Shown: one piece after another, positions 54,522 through 64,000 of the stretch | How the letters are laid out: every line of letters starts with the position of its first letter | Position numbering within the stretch: position 1 is the first letter of the stretch | Assembly: GCA_014281115.1 (NCBI GenBank) | Contig: JACONQ010000007.1 | Span: 2,046,001 to 2,110,000, forward strand | Origin: Laburnicola sp. R22_1 | Lineage: Eukaryota; Ascomycota; Dothideomycetes; Pleosporales; Didymosphaeriaceae | Length of the DNA: 64,000 bases | Direction: 5' to 3' | The notes under the pieces: model-generated | The model's input: the letters and a program-made list of their open reading frames with translations, nothing else | Database searches by the model: none | Told to the model about the DNA's origin: nothing | Position numbers and translations under genes: made by a program

Positions 54522-57500
54522 TCACCCAGCAACCTCCCCAATCGAAGTCACCATTCCCCCAACCGTCCCACTACTCCACTCATCCACCTTCTCCCGATCG
54601 CAAAGCTCGTACACCCTCTCCGCCAACCGCCTCAGCTCGCGATACCGATAATCATTATTCTCGAGCATCATCTTGATCCAGCTCACAAGCCCACACCTCG
54701 TTATCAACGTGGTACTACCCCCAACCGCCGCAGCCCTCAACAATAACCTCACAATCTTGTCTTTTGACGATATCGCGCACGACTTGGAGGCATAGTAGCT
54801 GAGGAGACGCTCAAAGATGTTGTTTGTGCGGAATATCTCCATATCCTCTGGGGTCCGTAGACAGTCGATGAGATATTCGAGGAACCAACCTACTTCTTTG
54901 TGGTAAGCGTCGTCTTCGTCGGGCTCATTATTGAGGATAAGGCGCGAGAATTTTCGTGGCATGTTGCGGACTTCCCACGACGGACGGTTGGTGAGGAAGG
55001 TGCCGATCTTGCCGAACATAAAGTGGGTGGGCTCTGCTAGGACCTTGACGCAACGGGCTGCGAAGACGGCGCCTACGTAGGGGAAGGGCTTCGAGTCGTA
55101 GGAGGACTCTACCGTTTCCAGCACCTCGCCGAGAAGTAAGTAAAGATGTTGCTGATCATTTTTGTCTGTCTGTTTCTTATGTAAGTAGTGTTAGGGAACA
55201 GGAACGCGGACAAACGTACGTCAAGCGTCGATATGAGCTGCCGGATATTGTTGACAGCTTGGAGGCGAATCTCAGAGTGCTTCGAGCACAGACACAACAG
55301 AAGTTCGCCAATATCTCCATCATCCATACTTTCCTCGATGTCCTTCTTCCGCCATCGATTGAGACCAGCGTGCTTTTCATCTTCCTCTGGCGGCAATTCA
55401 AGATCGATTGTTTGCAGGGCTTTGGCAGGCTCTTCTACAGGCTGTTCAGGTAGTACAGGGGAAGTAGAAGATCTCTCGGAGCCGCTGAAGTCAGCTCCAG
55501 TGGCGAGCTTGAGAGACGTCTTCACCTTTTCCTTGCCCATCTTCCACAGGAAGGAATCCTTGAGCACATCCTTGTACGCCTGATCAGCCGAGTCGACCAA
55601 CGAGTCGCGGACCAGCTCTAGCACGTGTTCATCTTCTCCAATTAATTTGAGCAGATATAAAAGTTTTGACAGCCATTGCGCTAGAGGCTCTGCCGGGTTG
55701 GCCTTTTCGGGCTTCCCACCCTTGAAAGGCCATTGTTCTATGATGGTCATCATCAGAGCACTAAAAGGCCCAATGCCAGAATTTGGCTCCGGGGTTTTTG
55801 CACGAAGTGTATCCAGATCGTCGAAATATTTGATCGGGCCTTTGGTAAAGCGTGCACAACAATCGTCTAGGAAGTCCAGCACATTGGTCGATTGGCCACA
55901 AGGAGAACTTAGACTAGCGATAAGGGCATCGAGAGCGTCCGGAGCAGTCTGTATCTGGAGCATTTCTTGGTCACGCACAATACCAACCAGAATGGTCTTG
56001 ATACCAGAGTAGAGTTCGCTTTCTGCTGGGGACGCGACGAGTTTGATTAGCGTTACAAAAGGCGACTGAGGGAGGGATTCTTTGAAAGTTAGCACAAAGT
56101 CTGTATTGGAGATGACACAACATACTATTCTTCTGCCACCAGCGCATCGCAGGGGAATGTCTTGCCATCTGTATGCAGTGCTCGAGCTCCATCACACAGA
56201 AAGCCTTTTCCTCTGCTGACTCTTGTAGTTTCTCAGCCTGGATTAAGGCGTTGCAGAGCGGCACCGAGACGTCGAATTTCTCTTCAAGCGCTACTTGGGG
56301 TGTGATTTCGTAATAGAGCCTGAGGAGTCTAGTGATAGCTTCGCGTTTTAATCCTTTTTGGAAAGCGGGCTGTCTGAAGGCAGTGATGACAGCCTTCATT
56401 GGAGGACACCGCTGACTGAACTCTCGGACAATCTTGGTCGATGCATTCGACCAGGACTTCCCCGGTCTAGAAAGCCGTGCATTGTCCAACTCCTTCAGCA
56501 CTTTGCGGAGCTTGTGGAAGGCCACGATGAGAACACGAACGGCGAAAAGCTGTATGAGATCCGAGCTGTTGTTCAAGCACTTGACTAGAACCTGTTGAGT
56601 CACGGGCTGCGGTAGCACGCCTTGAAGAAGGCTATAGAGTGGCGGTGGAACATCACGATAATTTTTCCATGCACCGAAGAACTGCGGTACGGGTATCTCG
56701 ATAGTTTGGTAGAGGAAAGCGGAGAAGCCGATCCAGGTTGAAGTTAGTTTTGGTTCATAATTGAAGTCTTTCTTTTTATAGAAATAGTCGCCTATAAGCT
56801 CGGGACACGCTTTGAATATGTCAATCACGAGCTCTTGGTGTAGAGTGTTGGCGTAAGGACGTAGCGATTGCAGAAACTCGGAGAGGATGACATTACGAAC
56901 AGGACTGAACTTCTGGAAACCAGATGCAAAGTCCAGGCCTAAATCACCATTGGAGTCCAGAGTATCGTCTATAGGTGCGTCGCCGTCATCATCGACGGTG
57001 GCTTGCGGATAGAATCCTTGTGTCGGCAGCATCACGCCGTAGGCTGGGGATGTGCACACCAAACGCAAAAACTCATGAGCCAAAACATCTGGGGCTTTCT
57101 GGCCCTCTTCTATAGAGCCCTCTGAGGCTTCGTATCTATAGAGACTAGCGATATGCGAAAGCGCTTTCCCATTCAGGATGCGGCTCTTGACATTCCGGGG
57201 AATAGCCTTGTCGAGGAAAACGTGGTTTCTAAAGGCATCGAAGATCTCGGCGATGAGGGGCGGCGGGTCCATGGTCAAGTGATCAAGAACTGCCCGAACG
57301 ACGTCCTTGTTGGCCAGTATCTCGATCTTGGTGCGCTCGTCTTGGTATTTCAGATGCGCAAGGAAGTAACGCACAGAGGTTGTTCTGATGCTAGGCTTCC
57401 GTTGGAGCTCGAGCGCGGTCTGTCCTTGGATATTCTTCCATGTTCCAATGTTCCTTGCCAGTATCTTGGGCTCAAAAGTAAAGTCTTTGCGCGCATACAC

Positions 57501-58172
57501 AGCCCTCGCGAACGCACCCTCGTTGAACTTGGTCATCTCGATGAGCAAGCGCACAGCCGGCATGATGACATTCTCCTTGCTCGTCGGCGCGGACAGACTT
57601 CGCACAAGACGCCTGGCGACAGAGGGCTGCAGTACACTTTTGCAGAGAAGTGCGCCATATGGTTCGAAGTCGGGGCTTGTGGAGAGGACTTTGAGCAGGA
57701 GCGCAAACAAGGCGGTGATTTGCGCGAGGAGCATCTCGTAGTTGGTCTCGGCGCCATAGTCCCATGCCTGTATGAGCTGCGGCAACAGCACGGCATCCTT
57801 TGCATCTTTGCCCCTCTCCTTCTGGGTGTCGAGGAACTCGCGGAGTATGGCGCGCTTGCGGGGTAGGGCGTCTTGTTCGGTCGTGTACAGGATGGCATCG
57901 AGGAACTTTTTGAACAACTGGAGGCCTGCATGGGTCAGTTTTGGACGCGGCCAAGATCAGGATGCTGCCCGGAGCGTACCTGTCCGCAGTGTGGGAATGG
58001 AGCCTTGGTCGAAGACGAGCGCATTCTGCAGCTGCCGTGCCGACGTGACTTCTTCCACGGGCGCGCTTGCCTGCGCCTCTCGCTCGTGCGATCCGTCGGT
58101 CCGCTGTCGCTTCACATGGCGGCCGTTATGGGCGGCCTTTGCATTGGCCTCGAAAACCGTTCTTTTGCCCAT
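54522..58172 (-). CDS. URB1: Urb1/Npa1 nucleolar pre-ribosome assembly protein
   Basis: Nucleolar scaffold of early 60S precursor particles (the Npa1 complex), predicted 1173 aa. The short N-terminal exon MGKRTVFEANAKAAHNGRHV carries a basic nuclear signal. The Npa1 domain follows (LFKKFLDAILYTT, DYGAETNYEMLLAQITALFA, RDVVRAVLDHL-like helices, DKAIPRNVKSRILNG). The C-terminal Urb1 domain starts around LYLLLGEVLETVESS and PYVGAVFAARCVKVLAEPTH. Introns at 57979-57926, 56125-56101 and 55219-55170 all join in frame; the second, at 25 bp, is shorter than typical, so that junction deserves checking. The helical-repeat architecture and order fit the family; the protein is shorter than in yeast (1764 aa), as in many filamentous fungi. 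Confidence 0.85.
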
Positions 58173-58544
58173 TTTGTGGTGCAGAGTCGTCAAGCCCAAA
58201 TGCTCGCAGCTCGACATTATTTTCGACAGGCGTGACAGGGATACCCTGGCTATAGACCGTGCACGGACCATGCTAGGTAGACACGCGTTCATCGCTCTTC
58301 CGATGAGCCTTCACATCCCCCAACGACTCCCGAGCTTGTTCACTTCTCTGGTCAGGCGCGATAATCACTTCATCTGTATAAGAAATTCATTCAATTCGGG
58401 CCTCTTACTTGGCTATTACAATAATTACATGCCATCTATAAACTCCTTTCCTGGTCTGCAAACGCACGAGGAATCAACAAGAAAAGAAAAATCACCAAGG
58501 CTCGCGAACATGTGTGCCGAGCGGTTATGAAGCATACACGCCGC
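58173..58544. other. URB1 promoter region and end of efflux-pump relic
   Basis: 370 bp between the URB1 start and the last recognisable codons of the MFS relic. No other gene. Confidence 0.5.
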
Positions 58545-60482
58545 TCACACTTCGACCTTTTTGCCAGCCATCTCCTCTTTGTCCTTCTTCTCCTTGGCCC
58601 CACCTTCCTTCCGCACATCAATCCATCCCATGCCTCACGGAAAGACGAATGCCAAGCATGCAAAAGCCACCAGCATCAGCCAAATATTCTTCAAACTCTC
58701 ACTATACGCCCTCAAGACACCCTCCAGCTCCTCGCTCTTGTTCGCCGGCACAAGCTTCCGTACCGCGGCCGCACTGGATCCAGCTGCCAAAGCCGCCTGT
58801 GGAGCGATCGAGGGCGCATACTGAGCTAGCTTCTTGATGAGCGACTGCGTAAAGATTGTGTTGGCTACGACGAGGAAGATGGCTCCAGCTAGGTTCTGGA
58901 TGAAGATGAGGAAGGCGATCGAGACGGGTATGAGGCGCAGGGGCAGTGCAGCTTGAGTCGCGACGATGGCCTGGATCGGAATTAGCAAGATGCGTACAAG
59001 CACACAGGGCGAAGTACCACTTGAATGCCTGCGCCACGACCCACGCCTACGAGAATCAGGTACCCGACCCATTTTGCCGTACTGGTCGTCGGGGTGAGTG
59101 TTGCTAATAGACCACAACCAATGGCCAGAATTCCACCCCCGAACACTGCCCAGGGAAGGTAGAATCCAAACTTCGAAACTACAAGCGCATTAGCTCGATG
59201 TCTTTGGTTTACCCCAATGGAAGAAACTTACCTGCCGCGCCCGAGATGAGCGCGATAAGAAGTTGACTCAAGATGGAGGGCAGCACATCGACCCCACTCT
59301 CCGTTGGCCCAGCACCCCTCACAGACTGGAAGTACGTCGGCAGCCACAAGCTACCCACGAAAATGCAAACTCCAAAACATATGGTCTGTCCCGTACACGC
59401 CAGCATAATATGGCTCTTGAACAGCGACCCGGGGATCATAGCTTTCTCGCCAGCTCTGGCTTCCCAGATCAGGAAAATGATGCCAGCAACGCCTGTGGTG
59501 CAGAAGAGGCCGATCACAGAGGCACTGTTCCAAGCGTGTGATCCATTGCCGCCGAAATGTAGAGCAAGAAGACGCATTATATACGCCGATGCGAAGAGTA
59601 CGAAGCCTGGGAGATCGAGCTTGTGTAGGATCAGGTCGCGGACGAGAGCTAGCGAACAAGGCTCTTTCTGGTGGGGCTCTGGGATGTGTATAAGAGCGAG
59701 AGCGAGAGCCGTGACGGCGCCGATGGGGAGGTTCATGTAGAAGCCTGCGTACGTGAACATTAACACCAAAGATGGCATAGCAATTGAAGGCTACTTACAC
59801 CAGCGCCAAGTTGCATGCTCCGTCAACGCACCTCCAATCAAGGGGCCCGATACCAGTCCTATCTGTCCCGTCCCGAGCATGATACCCGTATACACTGGGG
59901 CATCGTCAGTAGTCTCGCCTCATCTCGGATCGCTCTCCAACTCACAAGGTCGCTTCTCCAAAGGTGTACAGTTACTCAGCATTGTCAACCCGCCGTTCAT
60001 CAAGCCAGCAGCGCCTAACCCGCAAGTGTGCGTCCACCGATGAGCATCGAGGAACTGGTCGCAGCACCGCAGATGAGAGAGCCAAGTTCGAAGAGGAACA
60101 AATGCGCTAAGAAAACGTGTTTTGTACGGATATAGGTGTATATCTTGCCAGTGAGAGGTTGGAGTGCCGCACTGGAAGTAAAATTAGTTCCGCGTAATTC
60201 CTGTCAGAATCTAGGTCTTCTTCGAAGCCTGGGACACATGCGACCTCGCCATAAAAAAAGATCAAACCCCCAAACTTACCCAGCAAGTTGATACCCCCCA
60301 CTATTGGGGGTGGGGAGCGGAGTGGCAGCATGGGCGTTGGGCGTGGGACAGTCGCTCAAGAGATATGTCGGGATACGCACGCGGAGCTTGACGATGAGGC
60401 TCTGTTTGCCGTTTGCCTCGGCGGTGTTGAACTCCGGATCACGCTTTGTATCCGGGGAGGTCTGCGTCGCCGGGGGTACCAT
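58545..60482 (-). pseudogene. decayed DHA14-type MFS efflux pump
   Basis: Relic of a 14-helix drug/toxin-efflux transporter of the kind often found beside secondary-metabolite genes. The N-terminus (MVPPATQTSPDTKRDP) reaches IVKLRVRIPTYLL but lacks the first membrane helix and its usual LDxSI motif. [19 protein letters not shown] follows an intron (donor near 60287). In GRTLAG (near 60015) one base is missing and the frame shifts. The remainder is good: [59 protein letters not shown] joined by a 47-bp intron to AIVATQAALPL, then NLAGAIFLVVANTIFTQSL. A TGA at 58635 is followed by 29 more family-like codons (GMGWIDVRKEGG) to 58545, so this stop probably replaced TGG. Confidence 0.78.
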
Positions 60483-61185
60483 CGTTGTGATGGGGACAGG
60501 ATCTGCAGTGTACCCTCCTCGTGCGTGCAAATAAACTCCAGAAGCCGTCAGCATGGAGACGTCTAGTCTCCAGGATAAAGCCCCATCCATAGGATAAAGA
60601 ATGTGGATGCTCCGATGATTATCTCACGGTATCCGAAAACTGGGAAGCGAGGTACGGTCTTGGCGATGGATTCGGCGAGCTGAGAGACGACCTGGTCAAT
60701 GAATTTGAGGGCCCAACGAGAGACCATAGTGATAGTGGTGAATTAATAGCCCTGCGGTGGTGGTAAGTAAGTCAGAGGTGGCGGCCAAACAAATATTTAA
60801 ATAGGTAGCTAGAGCCGGCGGGGCGGACAGCAGGCGGGCCCGGTGCGGACACTCTGTCGAATGCGCAGTTCCGAATCCGGCGGGCACCCCTGGATTGAGG
60901 CAGCAACATATGGACGAGAAAGGAAGTGGAGGAAACCCACACCGGGCGATTTGCAATCGTCTTGCTTGGTATTACAGCTTTGGAGAGTTTTGAAATTAAG
61001 TCTTGGAATTAAGTTTATGTCGGAATATGTTCCACGGGTTGGCGTGCAACAGCGAAGAGAGGGGTGTGAACGCAAGAGATACCACTACGACAGCATCGCA
61101 CCAGACCTTTCGGTACTCATTAGATTTAATTGCGTACTAGGTCATCAACTGCGCATAATCCTTTTACCTAAAAAAAATATCCAAG
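60483..61185. other. gap between efflux-pump relic and regulator relic
   Basis: 700 bp. A 54-codon minus-strand frame at 60563-60727 (MVSRWALKFIDQVVSQLAES, then a hydrophobic IIIGASTFFILWMG) ends at TAG and could be the N-terminal piece of a lost membrane or membrane-tethered enzyme. The rest has no recognisable content. Confidence 0.4.
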
Positions 61186-63330
61186 CTAAAAGTGCGAATC
61201 CCCAAACACATTCGAGAACCACATGTCTGCATTGGTCATCCACGCGTCATCCAGCGCTCCAAACTCCCCTGCAAAGTCCGTCTGAGCTTTCGTCAGAGAC
61301 TCCAAACTCTCTCTCCACTTCGCAATCATGGACCTCAGGCCCTGACGCGCACGTGCATCAGAGTACACAGACTCTCCGCCGCCATTCTCTTGCTCTAGCT
61401 GGTGACCAGCTTGCTCGAATATCACGACCGTTTTTCAAAGTACCATAGCACGTCAGCGGTCGCGCGGGCGACATTGCGATCCCAGCCTACGCAATTGAGC
61501 ACCGAGAGCATGTAGAGGACTTGGCTGGCGTTGGAGAAGGCGAGGATATTGATCATGTTCATGGCTATGCCGGGGACGGTGATATAATTGTCGAGGGAGG
61601 ATTTGCATGCGTGGAGGCAGGCGGTGAGGTATTCGATGCGCTGGAAGTCTAGAGTCGGATGGGAGGTTTGAGGAGAGAGGTCGTATAGAGCGGCTCCGTG
61701 AATTTGTACCGTAACGGCGTATAGGAAGCATTGGACTGCTGCTGTGAAAAGGTACACTTTACCTGGTCCAACATCATGCGTAATGCGTTCACTTGGAGCA
61801 GTGCCTGTGGTGCGGTCATAGGGTCGTCCACAATCTGCTGGAGCGTATTATAAGCCTCCACTGAAACTCGAGAAATGCGAGCTGCTGCTACTAGAATAGC
61901 ATCGCCTTCAATTCCGGGATTTCGCGAAAGCAGCTCGCATGCCGTTTCGATGTGCCGTGACCATCTCATCGGTTCTGCCTTTATTGCTACACTGGCCATT
62001 GCAGAGAGCGCGAAGCAGGCCACGAGGGCTCGACGCTCTTCATCGGTCTTTGTTCCATGCTGGTTGAGCAACAGTCCACCTATTGCAGGAGGCCTTGGAG
62101 TTGACATAATGGCACCGGTCGGTCTATTGAGCCCAAGGTCTGCTATGACATGTTTTGCCACATTTAAAAACATTCCTAAGCCACCCTTTCTCGAAAGTGT
62201 AAAGTAGACTTGCCACGTCATGCAGACGAGCAAGCAAAGTAATAAGTCAATGCTCCACTGACCATCGACAACAACGCGATGCACCAAATCCTCGCGGATG
62301 ATAATACCGATTTCTTTTTGTCGCGCGCGCGATTTCTCACATATCACCTGAATAGCTCTATACGTGAAGGGTCGCTGGAGTACAAAATCCTCGATGGACT
62401 AAAACACAAGAAGCGTTAGCCTTTGATGTTTTGTGGGAGAGAAAAATAAATACATGAGAGGCGTTCGATTGGTTGTTGAATATACACGTACGTTGCTTCG
62501 GGATAACTCATGAATGGACAGGACGCATGGGAAGTAGAGTTACTCACCGAATTGTCAGGGACATGCAGAAAAGGAAACAAGTCGAGATACCGCGTGCGGA
62601 ACAGCGAGAACACTTGTTCAGCGCTTTGCTCTGACACTAAGGGTTTAGGGGGCGTAGCAGCGACGGCGGGGGGCGGTCGCACAAAACATGAGTCTTCTTC
62701 TGGCTGAGCTATCTGGTCGGGCGCATCCGGCGACACCACAGGCGTCGAAGATGGAGTTGGCGCATGTTGTGCCTAACATGTTAGTATATGCTTTGCAGGT
62801 CCTAGAGTCACTCACTTGTAGCAGCGTTACCAGATTATCTAGCTTGTCTTCCAGATGGGACTTGCGAATTGACTTCTGTGGTCCTCGTTTCCGAACAAAG
62901 CTGGCGGGTTGGCAGGCTTTGTTGAGGCGGTGGCATCTGTGCAAAGTCAGCTTGCATTGGCGATAAGCAGAGCAAGCCGCCGGTTTCGTTCCTCGCGTCC
63001 CGCCCTTGCCTCCGAGCTACCCTATCAACTCCAAGAGATATTTTGTTTCTGGGTTTATGATACTTATCGTAGGATAACATATCTTTCAGAAGACTAACGA
63101 CGTGGTAGTAGGTCGAAAGTTTTCGTACTATGAGTGTATCCCAAGGCAAGTAAAATAGGTAGACGAGTACTCGCATTTGGGCATAAAAAAACTTGAAAGC
63201 CAGGCATAGGGAGGCAAAGTTGAGCCGGGTACTGACCTTTCGCAACTATTATTATTAGCGCGAGGTATACACTTGAACTTTGCTTTAACGCAGTTCGAAC
63301 AAGCTTGGCCATATGCTGCCGAGTTTTTGA
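61186..63330 (-). pseudogene. decayed Zn2Cys6 transcription factor
   Basis: Fungal binuclear-zinc-cluster regulator. The zinc cluster is split by an intron: ACSNCVKAKFKC...NNNSCER joined to CHRLNKACQPA, with the usual spacing, followed by the basic linker VRKRGPQKSI and a coiled-coil LEDKLDNLVTLLQ. The middle part reads VFSLFRTRYLDLFPFLHVP, IEDFVLQRPFTYRAIQVICE and LLLCLLVCMTWQVYF. Lesions: no ATG is found in the zinc-cluster frame upstream of HGATTSTVKN (the codon expected near 63370 reads ACG or TTG); one base is missing after LDQVK near 61755; one base is missing in an A-run near 61435, before FEQAGHQLEQ. The intron inside the zinc cluster (62937-63236) is 300 bp, far longer than its neighbours. 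Together these suggest loss of function. Confidence 0.75.
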
Positions 63331-63360
63331 CTGTTGAAGTGGTCGCTCCATGCCTGCTCA

Positions 63361-64000
63361 ACGTGTGGTACGGGGATGGGGCCTGTCCCTTCTTGGTCTA
63401 GCCCAGAACCAAAACCAAGCACGGACCATGGCCAACTCCGCTCACCACTTTCTACCAATCGTGACAACCAACATGTTATTGTCGGTGAGGAGGGGCCGAA
63501 TTTTTTTTTTCGGGCGATATGTGACTCACCACTACGCTTGCAGGAAAGGGATTATCCTATTGTGTACACTTTCATCGCCCTTTTCATCAGCATATACACA
63601 AAGGGCTTTGTAATGTTTTTTGGAGTCCACATCATCCCTAAAGGTCTCATTTGGTCGCCAACCTTATAGCTGTCAGTTAGTTGGACGCGCGACATGCAGA
63701 ACGAAAAAAGGAGTAGGGCTTTTCGGTACTACATTTGGTCAAGAGTTTCTGTGACGTGAGTCACTCTAGTGCATGCGATTGTCTGCAAACCTATATTACA
63801 GGAAGACAACCTTCACAATGACATGGTTGCTCCAGGGTTTATGCGTGAAAGAGTGGACAGGATTGCCAGCTGAGCCGAGCATTCACTTGTATAGATAATG
63901 GATTCTATTTTCTGTCAACAGTAAACAATACAATGCTCGGACAGAAGTCTAAGTACCATGTGTTACCCCAGGATAGGCGATAGAAAGACCGATTGTACTC
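63361..64000. other. right-end region without a gene
   Basis: 640 bp with frames of up to 111 codons that overlap on both strands and show no domain. A palindrome-like GTGACGTGAGTCAC lies at about 63751-63764, resembling a bZIP-type site, but no gene is placed to use it within the window. Confidence 0.4.

Noticed and set aside
57153..57866. Plus-strand frame of 237 codons opposite URB1
   Set aside because: Antisense shadow of the URB1 exon; no family similarity and no intron pattern.
1..64000. tRNA or rRNA genes
   Set aside because: No B-box-like GGTTCGAATCC pattern in a cloverleaf setting or rRNA-like sequence was noticed by eye; a formal scan was not possible.

Overview
The window is nuclear DNA of a filamentous ascomycete, most likely a dothideomycete (possibly Pleosporales; the species is not decided). 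The evidence is short introns of about 45-80 bp with GT...AG ends and CTAAC-type branch sites, fungal gene families (GH72 glucanosyltransferase, Zn2Cys6 regulator, Clr5-domain protein, ATP25), compact GC-balanced gene blocks, and one AT-rich block with the TpA-rich look left by repeat-induced point mutation (RIP). No bacterial operon, CRISPR array or tRNA gene was recognised.

Layout. 1-5070: 3' part of the decapping factor PAT1 and a secreted pepsin-like aspartic protease. About 5080-14340: an AT-rich, RIP-degraded repeat block with no usable reading frame. It holds a dead LTR retroelement (287-bp LTRs at 5375 and 12593), a third LTR split by a young solo LTR that keeps a perfect 5-bp target duplication, a six-unit tandem array of about 103 bp, and a foldback array. 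14960-33760: a housekeeping block with a multi-pass membrane protein, an MDR-type oxidoreductase, ULP1 SUMO protease, NUP84/107, SUMO itself, a small coiled-coil protein and a C2H2 zinc-finger protein. 34310-43900: an accessory stretch with a Tc1-like element, a hotdog thioesterase gene, a Clr5 gene, a broken MFS sugar-transporter gene, a pogo/Fot1-like element with seven premature stops and a broken member of a fungal family of unknown function. 44560-58170: housekeeping again, with ATP25 (short form), NMD3, a GPI-anchored GH72 enzyme, a 4E-T-like protein and URB1/NPA1. 58540-63330: a DHA14-type MFS efflux gene and a Zn2Cys6 regulator gene, both broken by single-base lesions, which look like a decayed transporter/regulator pair.

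How the genes relate. SUMO, its processing protease ULP1 and the nuclear-pore subunit NUP84 lie within about 9 kb. In yeast Ulp1 is held at the pore and depends on the Nup84 complex, so the grouping has a functional reading. NMD3 and URB1 both serve the large ribosomal subunit, and PAT1 and the 4E-T-like protein both serve mRNA repression and decay; these genes are far apart and need not be linked. The transposons and broken genes are consistent with RIP and point decay: nearly every premature stop in the two transposases and the family relic can be explained by C-to-T or G-to-A change. I did not find a clearly new biological system. The most informative structure is the nested repeat block, which gives a relative order of insertions and of RIP.
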